64,000 nucleotides of DNA from Desmodus rotundus (GCF_022682495.2 NC_071391.1:112389195-112453194); one strand, 5' to 3'. Counted from the first letter of the stretch, positions 36,031 to 48,788 are shown. Program-made: numbers and translations. Notes: generated from the sequence alone by a model not told the origin.

Positions 36031-36292
36031 TTAAACATTTTCATTTATTGATTTGAGAGAAAGAGAGGAAGAGGGGCAGAGAGGAAGAGGCTGAGGGAGA
36101 AGGCGAGGGAGGGAGGGGTGGAGGGAGGAGAGAGGGAGAGGGAAAGAGAAAGAGACAGAGGGAGAGAGAGAGAGACCAACTGTGTTTTCCCAGCCATCCA
36201 TGTATTCATTGGTTGCTTCTTGTATGTGTCTGACACAGGACTGAACCTGCAACTTTGGTGTATCCAGTTGACACTCTAATGGAGCCCTGGCC
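36031..36292 (-). mobile_element. Ves-type SINE, minus, with long purine tract
   Basis: Reverse complement of a Ves head at the right (GAGCCCTGGC, TGGTGTATCCAGTTGACACT) and an expanded GA-rich stretch of about 115 bases (36,058-36,174) where the CT-rich segment normally is shorter. Confidence 0.75.
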
Positions 36293-37203
36293 CGCACAGT
36301 CCTTTGAGGGCGGGAGCCGGGTAGATCAGAGTTGAAGGAGAGCAGGAAAAGAGCAGGACTCTTCTAAGGATCCCCCCAGGGGGCCAGGAGGCAGGGCTGC
36401 CTTGGGGAAGGGTAGGCTGGGGTGTGGGTTACATGGAAGTCTCTGAGGGGTTGGGTGGGACCCAGAGCACCTGTGCAGCCACTGGCCTCCCCTCAGTGGC
36501 CAGAGGAGCAACCCACAGGGATTTGTTGGGGGTCCATTAGAGGTAGCTGTGCAGAAGGGAAGGCTTGAGCCTGTGAAGAAGCACATGAGGAGAGTCTCCC
36601 TGAAGAGTCAGCCAAGAAGGATCTCTTCTTAGATTGAATCACAAGCTTGGTTTCTCTTCTGTAAAAGGGGAATATTCCTGGTAATGGCCTCATAGGTTCT
36701 GCCGAAGGGTGAATTTAAAACAGGTAAAATCATGACTGCAGATATAAAATGAAATGTGTTAAATATTGCATTCAACTCATAAGTGAGGGGACCAAGCAGA
36801 TATTACAAGAGGTTTAAAGAAGTCAAAAGGGCTGTTTATAAAATGAATTTTCAAATGGTTACAAAACCAGTGTATTTACAAATGATTTAGGGGAGACGTT
36901 TGTCCCAACAGGTTGTTTTTTTTTTTGTGGCATGTCTGTAGACAAGAATTGTCTACAGTACATTGCTTTCAGTCACGGTTGTAAAATAGCTCCAGAGACA
37001 AAGAAGGGGCCGGCCCCTCTTAGAATCAGATTGAGAAGGAAAACCAGAGGGTGTGCTCCAGTTTTCCTTGAAGCTCCGAAATCTTCCCATGAACGTTCTC
37101 TGAGGATTAAGAGTTCTTGCAGGTGGGCACGCAGGATTTTGTAAGCGAAGGGAAGCTTTGACCAAGAGCTGGTGTCCTTGGAGAGAACTGTAAGTGGGTC
37201 CAG

Positions 37204-37218
37204 GGCGCCCCCTGGTGC
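37204..37218 (-). promoter_or_regulatory. CTCF-like motif
   Basis: Minus strand GCACCAGGGGGCGCC matches 14 of 15 positions of CCASYAGRKGGCRSY. Confidence 0.6.
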
Positions 37219-37239
37219 TGGAGGGAGATCACACGCACC

Positions 37240-37350
37240 ACGTGTCAGGCACTGCCGTAAACTCTATGCAAATTACTCCCATTTAATCTTCCTAATCACC
37301 TTGTGAGTCTTTACCGTACCACTTTACAGGTAAGAAAACTGATTTCCTAG
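37240..37350 (+). repeat. MIR SINE fragment
   Basis: TCAGGCACTGCCGTAAACTC, TTTAATCTTCCTAATCACC and CCACTTTACAGGTAAGAAAA are consecutive MIR blocks. Confidence 0.7.
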
Positions 37351-37379
37351 GATGGGTGTGTGGGTGCGGAATCTGACAT

Positions 37380-38560
37380 CTCAGGGGTGTGCCTGGCCAC
37401 CACCGAGGGCACAGCAGGGGCGCTGCGTGGGGCCGAGCTTAGGGCGCCAAGGCTCCCTAGGTGCCGAAGAGAGCACCTGAGAAGGGCTGGGAAGGAGGAG
37501 ACCTGGGGGGCACCAGGAGCCTTAGCTGGCCAGAAGGGCTACCTAGGGCAGCCTAGTCGCTGTAACATTGACGAGGGATGCAAACCACAACACTCTCCCT
37601 CTAGGGGAAAGGACTGGGGACCCTCGGACAACGACGACGGGGCCTAAGTCTCCAAGGAAGAGCAGGTTAGAGCGTCCTTGACGGGTTTTGAGAGTAGAAA
37701 GACCTAGGGGCCCAGGAGGCAGGAGGATGCAGGGGTCCTGGAGCATCGCAGACAGGGGGAGCAGGAGGCAGTATCAAAGGGCGTCCGAGATCTGACCGGT
37801 GTGGAAATCGCGGCAGCGGTCGGAGAGACAGGAGGGCCAGAACGTGGCGACCTCCCCATGGGCTCCCGCCGGCGCGAGAGGTTTGCCTAGGAAAGGACTC
37901 CCCGGGCCCAGGCTGCCGCTGCGGGCGGAGCGGGGAGCTGGACCGCCGCCAGGGTGAGGTCCGCGTCGTCCTCTACGAAGGCTTGGCAGACTTAGAAATC
38001 TCAGGGGGAGGGGGTGGGGTGTCGGGCAGACCCTGGGGGCTGACTAAAGCCGGAATGGGGGTTTTCTGGGGCTCCCAGGCGCGGAGAAGGGCGTGAAGGG
38101 GCTGAGAAGGGCGGCGCCCACGGTCCCGGGCGCAGGTTTAGAGTGGCTCAGCGGGGCCTCACGTGGGGCAAGGGCAGGTTTTTGACATCAGTCAAGGACG
38201 TTTTCTTGGTGATTAGGACACGTAGTGGCAGAGACGGGGACTATAGGATCGGAAGCTGGAAGAGTGGGGAAACCAGCGTGCAGGGACTTGGGTCCAGCAA
38301 GGTGGGCGGTCTACGAAGCCGGAAACAAAGGTTCCCCGTTGGGGGGCTGGGAAGAAAAATACAGGATGAGGGTTAGAGAAGCGGCAGGGTAGCCCCTTGG
38401 GACGGGGAGGGGTGAAAGTTTAGGGAATTGAGAATTGGTAGGGTGTCTTTAGCTTGGAATCCAGAGACGTTTTAGGCGCGCAGAGCCGCAGAGGCTGGAC
38501 CGCCGGCTTATAGGGCCCCCTCTGGTGGCCGTTTGGAAGAGCACAGAAACGTTCCCAATA
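37380..38560. promoter_or_regulatory. GC/CpG-rich block, candidate promoter or first exon
   Basis: CpG is dense at 37,770-37,975 and 38,080-38,160, far above the rest of the window, with GCGGGCGGAGCGGGG and CCGCCGGCGCGAGAG runs. A donor-like GCCGCCAGG/GTGAGG with GT at 37,954-37,955 could end a plus-strand first exon. No TATA box. The position, upstream of REG3 and facing away, would suit a distal non-coding exon of CTNNA2, its neighbour in human; this is inference. Confidence 0.45.
38514..38528 (-). promoter_or_regulatory. CTCF-like motif
   Basis: Minus strand CCACCAGAGGGGGCC matches the CTCF core consensus at 14 of 15 positions. A weaker match (AGGTGGCGCT core, 12 of 15) lies at 38,793-38,807, same orientation. 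Confidence 0.5.
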
Positions 38561-38810
38561 TTCACACATAAAAGGCAAAATGCGTTTGTAAAAAGAGGAA
38601 CAGAAAAAAGGAAAGATACGGGGTGAGGGAGTTGGAGACTAAATTAGGAGATAAAAAAGAAACTCTGGGAAGTAAAGGAGGGAGAAAACTTGCAGGGGTA
38701 GCCGTTTTGAAGCGGAGATGTGGGGCACCAGCCTGCCTTTCTCCAACACTAACCCGTCAAGGCCAAAGGTTGACTTTCAGCCAGCTCCACACAGCGCCAC
38801 CTACCTCCTT

Positions 38811-40495
38811 CCCCTAGGACTGCAGGGACATGTTCTGACTCGTTGTTCCCAGTTGTAACTACTGCACGCTACACAGAACAGACTATTGGATGAAAATGAA
38901 TTAGAATTTTAAGAAAAAAAAAGAGACTTTATTCATTCTGATGAATATACAAATGCTTATAAAGAACGACCCTATCCCAAAACCCCAGTGGACACCCCAC
39001 ATTGTCGCGTCTGTGAAACAAGTCAGTGGGGACTTTACTTTCTGACCCAAGTGCCATTTTAATTAATTTGTGAGTGTTTGCCAATGGGCTTTCTTTCAAA
39101 CAGCTTTTGGCTAAATAACATGTAGTATATGGGAGACAGTTTTCAGTCCAAGGCTCAGGCTAGAGGTAACTTACATCCTCTGTAGCACAATTGGAGAAAT
39201 AAGTTTCTCCCTGGGCCACGGTTTGCAGAGAAAATGCAGTGGGTGGGGAGAAGACAGCCCTGAGAGGAGAGCTAGCCCTGAATGGGGACTCAGCCCTGGG
39301 AGGAGGACCAAGGCTAGTCAAATTGCTCCCTTCTGGTGTTGATTCAGTAATTTACTTTTTGCTGCTCACTTTGTGTTTCGGTGGCGAGGAGCTCTGGACT
39401 GTTCCCTGTAGCTATCTGAGGCCCATGTGAAAATAACTTTAGGCCATAGCATCACTGCCTACCCCTACTACTTCCCCTTGGCCTTTCAGGGACATGGTGT
39501 AGGCTTTAACACTCAATATCCCAAAAGAGAAAACTGAGGATCACAGAGGAAATGCCTTAGTTAAGAAGATAAAAATTGCCCATGATGCTCTGTGGACCAG
39601 GCCCCCAATTTGCCTGCATTTTATTTCATTGCTTTTTACTGCCCTCCCTGCCGAATCTGGAAGCATAGAGAATCACTTTAAAGTAGGGAGGCAGTGTTAT
39701 GCTGGGCCACCTAATGTCTCTCCGTCTCTCAATCTTTCCCTGTGTGTGTTTCTGTAAATTGGAATAAGCAACCATTTTTCTTGGAGGCTGTTAATGTCGG
39801 TTTAACATCCTGGCCCTTGTTGTTTTAATTTGTTAACTGGGATCACATCATTTATTTATCCTTTAGCTTTAAAACATTGAGACTCTGTGTTTGTCACGAA
39901 TTAGGGGCTGGGGTCAGAAAACTAGTCAGGGAGATGTATGTATACACTAATTGCAGTAAGGTGTGATAACATAAATCAATGCAGGATGTACAAATAAAGC
40001 CAGGTGTCCAGGATGGGACAGCTTAATTTGTCTTGGAGTTGTGACTTGGTCCTAGAGATGCAGTGATATTTTTAATTGAATTTTGACGGGTGAATAGAAC
40101 AAATAGAGTGAAGGTAAAGGGTGATGCTGGGTATTTCCCAGGAAAGGGAACAGGATAGAAGAGTAAAACTATGTAGTTGGTACAAATAATGGGATATGTT
40201 TAATTAGAGCTAGAACTCTGAGCGTGAAGAGAGGGCAGGAACCAAAGGTGGGGAGAGGATGTTGAAAAGATATATGTGGCTTTGTATGTCAGGCCAAAGA
40301 GTTGGATTTTAATTTTTTTAAGGAGGACATAATTAACTATGCTTCATTATTCATTTCCTTTGTGAAATCTTAGGGCTCTATGAAGAACAGATTTAGGGAT
40401 GAGGTGGCGCAGGGGCTGGCAGGGTGGAGACCACTTGGGTTGCTGTTTCAGTGTTAGAATGGAGTGACTGAGAGCTGTGACTAGCGTGATGGGAG
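38811..40495. other. Intergenic, no gene seen
   Basis: No recognisable exon or repeat family apart from short A-runs. Confidence 0.45.
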
Positions 40496-40499
40496 GCAG

Positions 40500-40700
40500 T
40501 GGCAGTGTGACTCAGTGACTAAGAGAATGGTTTCAGTGTCAGATAAGCCCCAGGTTGGAATTCTAGCTCTGTATGACTTGGGGAAACAACTTGTCTTGAG
40601 TTTTCTGTTTTCAAATTATTATTGGAGGATTCAAGAAATTAACTACATGAAGTGGTCAGCACAGTTCTGGCTCGCTGTAAGAACCTCCACTGCCAGGGCA
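40500..40700 (+). repeat. MIR SINE
   Basis: TGGTTTCAGTGTCAGATAAG, GGTTGGAATTCTAGCTCTG, TGACTTGGGGAAACAAC and the later TGAAGTGGTCAGCACAG follow MIR order. The 103-codon frame across it is not a gene. 40,857-40,890 is a (GA)n tract. Confidence 0.65.
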
Positions 40701-41579
40701 TGTAGTTGTGAAAGGGCTTCCAGAGCAGGGGTCAGACACAGTGTATATTCCTGGCACCATCACTTATTTCTTATTCCACTTATTGGGTTCTTGGCCATAG
40801 GGAGGCTGATTCAAGGGACATGTTAGATGAAGCCTGTCTAGAAAAAGGGAGTGGAGGGGGAGAGAGAGAGAGAGAAAGAGAGAGAAAAGGAAGTAGGAGA
40901 ACTCTCGGGTTACTGTCTTAAGATGGACAATAATTGAAATAATTGATGGTGGTCTCATATCAGATGGAGAATTCAAGGGCAAGAGCTGCCCTTGGGGGTG
41001 GGAGAAAGAGAGTTTGATTTTAGCTTTGAGATTTAGTTGCCTGCAAAATATCCATATAGATTTGTTTCAAAGGTAGGAGCTGGGGCTTATTTTTGGCATA
41101 TTTTTGGACTTAGCAGCCTAAAAATGATAATTGAGACTATGGGTCAGTATTCATGTCAAGAAAAGACGAGGCTGAGGAGACAGGTCATTGAAGCCACCAA
41201 TATAGTAAAGGAATGAGTAGTGTAAAAAGGGAGAGAGGACCTGTTAGTAGAGAGGCCTTTGGTAAATAGGAAGGGAGTTACCGGAGAGGATCATGGGAAT
41301 GAAAGGAGCTACTTCTGGGAGGGAGCACTCAGCCATGCCCGACTCTGCTAACCGTACTGAAAAGTGAGAACAGGGCAATGAACACCAGGTGCAAAGGGTA
41401 GAGCACTTTCGGTAAATTTAGTAGTAAATTTGAGGTAAATAAATAGAAGCATTGAGAATTGTCATTGTGTATACACACGCATTCCAGTCCGCTCTCTTTG
41501 GATGCCTGGTTATATCCACGTCATGCAAAACCGTTTTGAGGACAGACCATGTATGTGTGCGTGTGTGTATGTATATGCG

Positions 41580-43590
41580 TATGACTTTCTTTACTCATTC
41601 ATTCATTTATCCATCGTGAGGACTTAGGGTGTTTCTGTGCCATGGTTATTGTGAATAATGTTGCAATGAACACGAAGGGGCAGTTACATTTTACAGATAC
41701 ATGTTTCATTTCATCCCCTAGAAACAGGATTGCTGAATCATATGGTAGTTCTCTATTTCAATTTTTTGATGAAACTTCGTACTGTTTTCCATAATTGCTG
41801 TACCATTTTACATTCCCATTGACAGTGCATGAGGGCTGCCCTTTCTCCATATCCTGGCAGATTCTTGTCTTTTTGTTAATAGCTCTGCTAACAGTGGTAG
41901 GTGGTATGTCAATTTGTTTTTCATTGGCATTCCCTGATGAGTACTGATGTTGAATATCTTTTTATATATCTGTTAGCCATTTGTATCTCTTTCAAAAAAT
42001 ATTCAGGTTCTTTGATCAATTTTTCATCAAGTTATTTATTTTTGCTATTGATTTGTTTGAGTTCCTTACATACATTAATATTTTAGATATTAACTCCATA
42101 TTGGATACATGGTTTGCAAAAATTTTCTTCCATTTCATAAGTTGCCTTTTCTCTCCATTGACTGTTGCTTTTACTGTGCAGAAGTTTTAAGTTTGATGCA
42201 ATCCTACTTGTCTACCTTTGCTTTTATTTCCTGTGCTTTTAGTATCATTTTCAAGAAATCAGGGCCCACAGCAGTGCAAATAGTTTTATACTTTCTGGTT
42301 TTATGATTAAGTCTTTAATCCATTTTGAGTTGCTGTTTGTATTTGGAATGAGATAAGGGTCCGATTTCATTTTTCTGCACATAGATACCCAGTTTTCCCG
42401 ACACTATTTATTGAAGAAACTATGCTTTCCCCTTTATTTGCTCTTGGACCCCTGGTTGGGATCAGTTAACCGGAGATGTGTGGCTTTCTTCCTGAGCTCT
42501 CCATTCTGTTTCTGTGGTATGTTTTGAAATCAGCAAATGAGATGCCTCTAGCTTGGATTTTCTTCTTAAAGACTGCTTTGTCTATTTGGAGGTCTTTTAT
42601 GTTTCAATGTGAATTTTAGGACATTTTTTATTTCTGTAAAGAGTGCTACTGGAAATTGATAGGGGTTGTATTGAATCTATTTATCAATTAGAGTAATATT
42701 GATATTTTAACAATATTGTCTTCCAATCCATGGACACAGAATGTCTTTCCATTTATTTGTGTCTTTTGTTTTTTATTCCTTCATTACTGTTTTATAATTT
42801 TCAGTGTACAGGTCTGTCATATTTTTGGTTTAGTTTATTCCTAACTATTGATAACTTTTTTCTTTCTGTTGTTATTGAGAATAGAATTGTTTTCCTTTTC
42901 AGAGAGTTTGTTGTTTGTGTGTAGAAATGCATTTTTTTGTATGTTGATTTTGGATCTTGAAATTTCACTGAATTGGTTTGTTTACTAATTCTAACAGATC
43001 TTTTTGTTGTTGAATCTTTAGAGTTTTCTACTTATAATGTCCTCTGCTAGCAGAGATAATTTTACTTCTCCTTTCTGATTTAGATTCTTTTTACTTCTTT
43101 TACTTGTATGTTTGCTCTGGCTAGGACTTCTAGTACTGTGTGGTATAGAAGTGGTAACAGTGGGCACCCTTGCCTTTTGCTGCATCTTAAAGGGAGTGTT
43201 TTCAGCTTTTCCTTATTGATCGTTATGCTGGCTGTGGGCTTTTTATATATGGCCTTAACTGTATTGAATACGTTCCTTCGATACATATTGTGTTGTGAGT
43301 TTTAATCATGAATGGATGTTGAATTTTTTCAAATATTATTTCCATGTCTATTGAGATGATCATGTAGTATTTCTCTTTCTAACATGGTCACACCAATACT
43401 AAAGCCACAGATGCAACAAGAAAACTACAGACCAATATCCTTGATGAACACAGACTCAAAAATATTGTGTAAAATACTAGTGAACTGAATCCTACAGCCT
43501 ATTAAACAGATCACACACCATGACCAAGTAGGATTTATCCCTGGGATGCAAGGGTTTCAATATATACAATCAATGTGACATTAAGTAAAA
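41580..43590 (-). mobile_element. L1 copy (ORF2 part and 3' UTR) with 5' inversion
   Basis: 41,580-43,380 is antisense L1: 3' UTR near 41,640-42,450, then ORF2, where the minus frame 43286-43080 gives KAIYKKPTAS, PLRCSKRQGCPLLPLLYH and VLEVLARA of the reverse transcriptase. 43,385-43,590 is plus-oriented ORF2 (ENYRPISLMN, HDQVGFIPGMQG), the part that normally precedes it. The change of strand falls at about 43,380. Stops and frameshifts throughout. Confidence 0.88.
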
Positions 43591-43829
43591 GGCCAGGCCT
43601 TTCACATGGAAGGGCCAGTAGGAAAGAGTGGGAAAGGCTTAGAATAAAGGTACAAGTGGCTACAGGAGAGGTCCAATGGTAGAACAAAAGTTGAAGGGTG
43701 ATCTCAGCTAGGTAGAGGTGGGTTGTAATCACTGGGACAATTTAGTTACGTATATAGATGTAAATAGAAGAAAGATTGAGAAATCTTTTGATCAAGAACA
43801 CTTATTTTAATGTCCTTGTCAAAATTGCT

Positions 43830-43995
43830 GTCTTTGTAGTCACATTTTCTGATTTATGTGTCTGTTCTCCACATAGTGGCTGTATGATCTTGAGTAGTTA
43901 GCTTAACCTTAAGGTGCCTCAGTTTCTTCATCTTTAAACGAGAGATGCTAACAGCTTCAACCTTCTAGGATTATTAGGAGTGTTAAATAAATTTA
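43830..43995 (+). repeat. MIR SINE
   Basis: GATCTTGAGTAGTTAGCTTA, GGTGCCTCAGTTTCTTCATC and GATTATTAGGAGTGTTAAAT are MIR blocks in order. 43,996-44,660 holds nothing else recognised. Confidence 0.75.
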
Positions 43996-44660
43996 TATAT
44001 ATATAAATATAAATTAAAATTGAGGCTAGCCATAGTAAACCTTCAAAACATGTTAGTTGACATTAGAAACACTGATGTTAAAATCTAAGATTGGATTAGT
44101 TCTAAGGCTGAGCGTTATGTAAGAGGCAAGTTCAGACTGGAGGGAAAAGTTAAAATGTAGGGAAGACGCTGCTGAGAACAGAAGAACAAGCCCTCCAGGG
44201 ATGACTGAAGAGTTGTCGCGTGGAGCCAGAGATTCATCTGATCCTGGTTTTGAACATCCCGTGTGCCCTAGCTACCTCTAGGGATCAGGGTCTTGGGGTT
44301 TATTAGACTCTTAATGGTTATAAGAGCCCTTTGAAACATCGCTTAGCCAATCAGCTGCAAGTGTGTGACTATTGCTTACTCTGCAGCCTAGAAGCCAAGA
44401 ATGATGTTGACAGCTTTTTATTTACTTTTAAATATAATTTAGAAATATATTGGTGTATTTCTTTGGATAAACTCTTAGAATTTACATTAAAATTAGAATG
44501 TTAATTAGATTTCTTGGACCATATATGCATCTTTAGATGAAATTAAGAAGAAAAGGGCAGCTTTTGTGGATTTGAGAATTTCTGAAATATTTGTAAATTA
44601 AATTTATGACAGCAATGTTTTGCTACTATGGGCAATGGTTATGGACATGAAAATCACACT

Positions 44661-44848
44661 CACCCTGGCCGTGTGGCTCCAGTGGTTGGAGTGTCATCCC
44701 CTACACCAAAGGTCACAGGTTTGATCCCTGGTTGGGGTGCATACAGGATGCACTGATCAGTGCTTCTCTCTCTCCCTCCCTCTCTCTCCCCCCCTTCCTC
44801 TCTCTCCAAAATCAGTGAAAATATATTCTTGGGTGCAGATAAAAAAAA
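44661..44848 (+). mobile_element. Ves-type SINE (CTTGGGTGAG-tail variant)
   Basis: CACCCTGGCCGTGTGGCTCC head, GGTTTGATCCCTGGTTGGGG box B region, CT-rich stretch, ATTCTTGGGTGCAGATAAAA tail. AAAATCAC flanks both ends. Confidence 0.9.
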
Positions 44849-45689
44849 TCACCCTCTGCATTCCATGTCCATGTCAATAATAATGTGTGGTCATCGAGGA
44901 GAAGCAAGAAGCAAACTAGCAACATTAAAATGACTTAAAAACGAGGGACAGTGACAATATTGTGAACAGCTAGGCATACTGAGTAACTGGAAATCAACAG
45001 AAACATTTGTAGAATATTAATAGAATGAACTAAATTTTAAATACCATATTTCTGTTCTTGTGTTTTGTAATTATTTGTTACATAAAATTTTTTGTACCAT
45101 AATATGTTAAAAATAAATGCTAAAATTCCTTTATAATAAAAAATGAGTATCTATAAATAAATAAAAAATTCAATTAAAAAATTAAAATGAAAGATTTTTC
45201 TCCTGAAAGTTTGGGCCAAAAATGTTATATACACAGGAACACATTAGGGAGGGCTCAGTACAACAACACCAGCTCTTTGTTTGATAAACATTTCAGGTAA
45301 TACTTGGGGAATTCCCAAGTACTAGCTCCTTGTTGATAATAGAAAAAAATAGAGAAGAGTAATAACCAAGTTAATGTTGAAAACTAAAATCTTAAAAGAG
45401 GTGTCTACTGTTATGTAGCTTGTTGGATTCTTTAAAGCTGTGTTGTCAAAATATTATGGGTAGAGAAATCAGTTTGGTGGTTTGCAAACAGAATTTAAAA
45501 ACATGCAATAAGACAGCAAATTGAAGTAGTAAAAGCAAATGTTCTATGATACTTTTGTTTCCTTGTATGTGTGTTTATATAGGGTTGTGATGTAAAATTA
45601 ATGTATTGTGGCTTTCAAACGTTTGACAAATAACAGTGTAGAATGTGTTAGGGACAGGACACTTAGAAAGAATAGAAAACTATAAAGTA

Positions 45690-46205
45690 CAGTCGACCTC
45701 TCAGCAACAGAGATTTGAACTGCATGGGTCCACTGATATGTGGATTTTCTTCACACAAATGCTGTAAATGCATTTTCTCTTCCTTATAATTTTAGTAATA
45801 ATATTTTATTTAGTTTATTGTAGGAATGCAGTATATAATACAAGTAACATACAAAATATGTGTTAATTGATTATGTTATTGATAAGGCTTCTGGTCAACA
45901 TTGTGGAGTCAGAAGTTATATGTGGATTTTCTTTCTTTTTTTTTAAGATTTTATTTATTTTTAGAGAGGGGAAGGGAGGGTGAAAGAGAGGGAGAGAAAC
46001 ATCAGTGTGTGGTTGTCTCTCACACACCCCCTACTAGGGACCTGGCCTGCAGCCCAGGCATGTGCACTGGGAATCTAACTGGTGACCCTTTGGTTCACAG
46101 GTCAACACTCAATCCACTGAGCCACACCAGCCAGGGCTGTATTTGGCTTTTCAACTGCACAAGGGGTTGGTGCTCTTAACCCTCATGTTGTTCAAGGGTC
46201 AACTG
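45690..46205 (+). mobile_element. Tigger-like (pogo) DNA transposon with nested SINE
   Basis: Left end CAGTCGACCTCTCAGCAACA and right end (minus strand) CAGTTGACCCTTGAACAACA are inverted repeats, flanked by TA on both sides. The interior matches the non-autonomous family with TTTGAACTGCATGGGTCCAC. Interrupted by a Ves SINE at 45,931-46,138. Confidence 0.85.
45931..46138 (-). mobile_element. Ves SINE inside the Tigger-like element
   Basis: Reverse complement Ves: TTTAAGATTTTATTTATTTT, GA-rich run, GCAGCCCAGGCATGTGC, GAGCCACACCAGCCAGGGC. Inserted after the DNA transposon. Confidence 0.92.
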
Positions 46206-46207
46206 TA

Positions 46208-47882
46208 CGAATAAATCGAATTATTAGAAGATCTTATCAATGAGTAAGCCAATCAACATCTGTGAAACAGATTATTATATGATGATTGAGAAGTTTGAAG
46301 AACAGACAGAGAGGAGTTGAGATTGATATTTAAGGCAGGACCTTCTTTTTCAGAGGTTGGAGTGGCATTTAGTGTCATCGCTGGACTGAATGAAATGATC
46401 AGAACATGTCCTCTGACCTCAGGGGCCTGGAAGCCAAAACCGAGACTCAGAAACGGAAAACAAAGCAGGGTTTAGGGCAGAGCATAACAATTTGTCCGAA
46501 TGGTCAGAGAGACTATTGATGACAGAGGAAACCTAGAAACTGAGCCAAATTTGTAGGTGGTTGCCTCTCCTTTTTACTGCCCTCTTTTAAGGTAAAACTT
46601 TATTTTGCCTTGTTACATGGTATCTAGTATGAGTGTGCAGGCTGATCTTGTCAAAAAGAAAGAAAAAGGACAAAAGGACATGTCATATGTATCATGTCAC
46701 TTCTGGGGGATCTGCTGATTGTCTAACTTGTGGCAAAATAATGACAAACTATGAGGCGTGAGTGATTCTCACTTGTCAGGATCTGCACCTTCTCCCCCGT
46801 GGGTGCAGTCGTTTATGAAAGTGAGGACGCAGCCTGAGGATTTTTTTGACATGGTGTCTGTGCCTCTTTTAGGCCTTGGCTTCCTTTGGGAAGAGCCCAC
46901 AGCCATTGGCCTGTGAGTCAACTGCACTTTGAACATCACCTCCTTCCTCACAGTAGGGAAGCAATACATATTTATGTGCTTGAACAGCTGAACGAATCTG
47001 AAGACAGGAATGAAAAATGGCCAGAAAAAATAGATACAATGACTTCACATAATCATAAGGAGCACCCAAAACTTAAAACTTATCAAACACATGTATTAAT
47101 TAATAACAAAGAAAACAATGAGTCCGATGTCTGATGACTTAGCTGTGTTTTTCATGCCTTCGAATGCCTGCTCTTCTCTTCCTCAACGTGGGTGGTGACT
47201 TGATCACTTAGGAAACCGGTGTATGATAAATGGCCTACTTGACTCCTCCTTCGTGGCCTATTACTCAGAGAGGTGGTATTGTTTATTGGTTTAGAGCACA
47301 GTCTCTACTTCCAGAGATGACCCACATTCAAATCCCATGGCAAGATTTCTGCAAGGTATACAGCCTCTCAAGTCAAACTGGCTTGTGAATAAAAGGAATG
47401 TATTAGCTAACACAACTGAACATGGTTATGTTCCAGGGTTTCGGGAGAGTTTATCCAAGGTTCCAGCTCCTCTCCTCTGGGATGCTCTCAGCTCTTTCAT
47501 TTCCCTGTGATTATCAGCTTGTTTCTCAGATTTGTCTCCATTACGCTTCAAAATTTTGCAGTGACTCCAAATCTGACATGTGCATACTGAATTGAGCAGA
47601 TGAACAGCGTGTACCCAGCAGAAGGCAGCGCATTTATTTTGGTTCTATTTGTTTAGACTCCTTGGATGAGGTGATGACCTGTGAAGCCCTCACAGGACCC
47701 AGAAGAGGCAACTGGGAGGTTGGCCGAGCCAAAGGGGAGTCCTCGGTCCTGGCAATAGAAAACAGAATCAGGTTCCTTGAAACAACATGGATCAGGCAGA
47801 GAAATCAGGCTGTTGCCTGTCTGCTTGTTTGTTTTTTTACTTGTCATTTATACACTGGGGAAATAATGCCATTTGTCCTGTA
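46208..47882. other. Intergenic, no gene seen
   Basis: Mostly unique. A MIR-like fragment is at 47,280-47,340 (GGTTTAGAGCACAGTCTC). Frames up to 82 codons overlap on both strands without recognisable content. Confidence 0.45.
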
Positions 47883-48060
47883 AGTTTCTTTTATTAAAAT
47901 ATATTATTTTATATTAGATTCAGTTGTACTTCATAGTCATTAGACAACTGTATAATTTACAAAGTGATCCCTTGCTAATTCAAACACCCACCTGGCACCA
48001 TACAGAGTTATTACAATGTTATTGGTTATATTTCCTGTGAATTTCTAACATTTTGGATTT
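47883..48060 (-). mobile_element. L1 3' UTR fragment, minus
   Basis: AAAGTGATCCCTTGCTAATT and CACCTGGCACCATACAGAGT with TTATTACAATGTTATTGG match the antisense L1 3' UTR that also occurs at 56,900-56,990. Confidence 0.75.
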
Positions 48061-48269
48061 TGCTGATTGCATCCCCAAAGTGTCATTTAACACAGTCTCC
48101 CATTCCCTGTGACTTTGTCATGCTGAGCTGGGGGGTAAGAGGAGGGAGGGAACATATCATGGCTCAAATGCCATAGTCTTGCAGTTTCTGTCAAGATTTA
48201 CTAGATGTTATTAAATAGATATTTTTATTTTCTGTATGTTCTTAGGACACTTTTTAGAGACTTTAATTG

Positions 48270-48490
48270 TTTTTTTAAATTTTTTAAAAGAATATTTTGT
48301 TTATTTATTTTTAGAGAGAGGGGAAAGGAGGGAGAAAGAAGTAGAGAAACATTAATGTGTGGTTGCCTCTCTCTCGCCCCCTGCTGGGACGTGGCTCACA
48401 ACCCAGGCATGTACTCTGCCTGGGAATTGAACCAGTGACCCTTTGGTTCACAGGCTGGCACTCAATCCACTGAGCCACACCAGCCAGGGC
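48270..48490 (-). mobile_element. Ves SINE, minus
   Basis: TTTATTTATTTTTAGAGAGA at the left and GAGCCACACCAGCCAGGGC at the right, with the full Ves interior between. Confidence 0.92.
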
Positions 48491-48788
48491 TCTTTGAAAT
48501 GTTTTTCTTTAATGTTTCCCTAGCTATGATTTTTCCCCTGGAGACAAGAATGTCTCACGCCCCCTTCGTGGAAGTGAGACCCTGCATTATGATAAACAGA
48601 TTTGGAATTGTTTCCTGTCGTCATTTTCTAAAAATGCGTAGCTATCCCATTTTTATGTGTTTTGCTTTATTTTGAGTTTTCTAAAAAATTGTTTTCTCTC
48701 TTTGGAATTTATATAGGGTATTTCTATTTTAGTAGTTGTCTTTGAAATTTTACCATCTATGTTTAGTTTTACAATGTGTAGAGTTCAA

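Noticed and set aside
37360..37647. 95-codon frame in the GC-rich block as a possible coding first exon
   Set aside because: It does not resemble the alpha-catenin N-terminus or any protein I know; overlapping frames are open as expected in GC-rich DNA.
41901..43305. Series of hydrophobic plus-strand frames that look like membrane proteins
   Set aside because: Antisense translation of an L1 element, rich in TTT/TTA.
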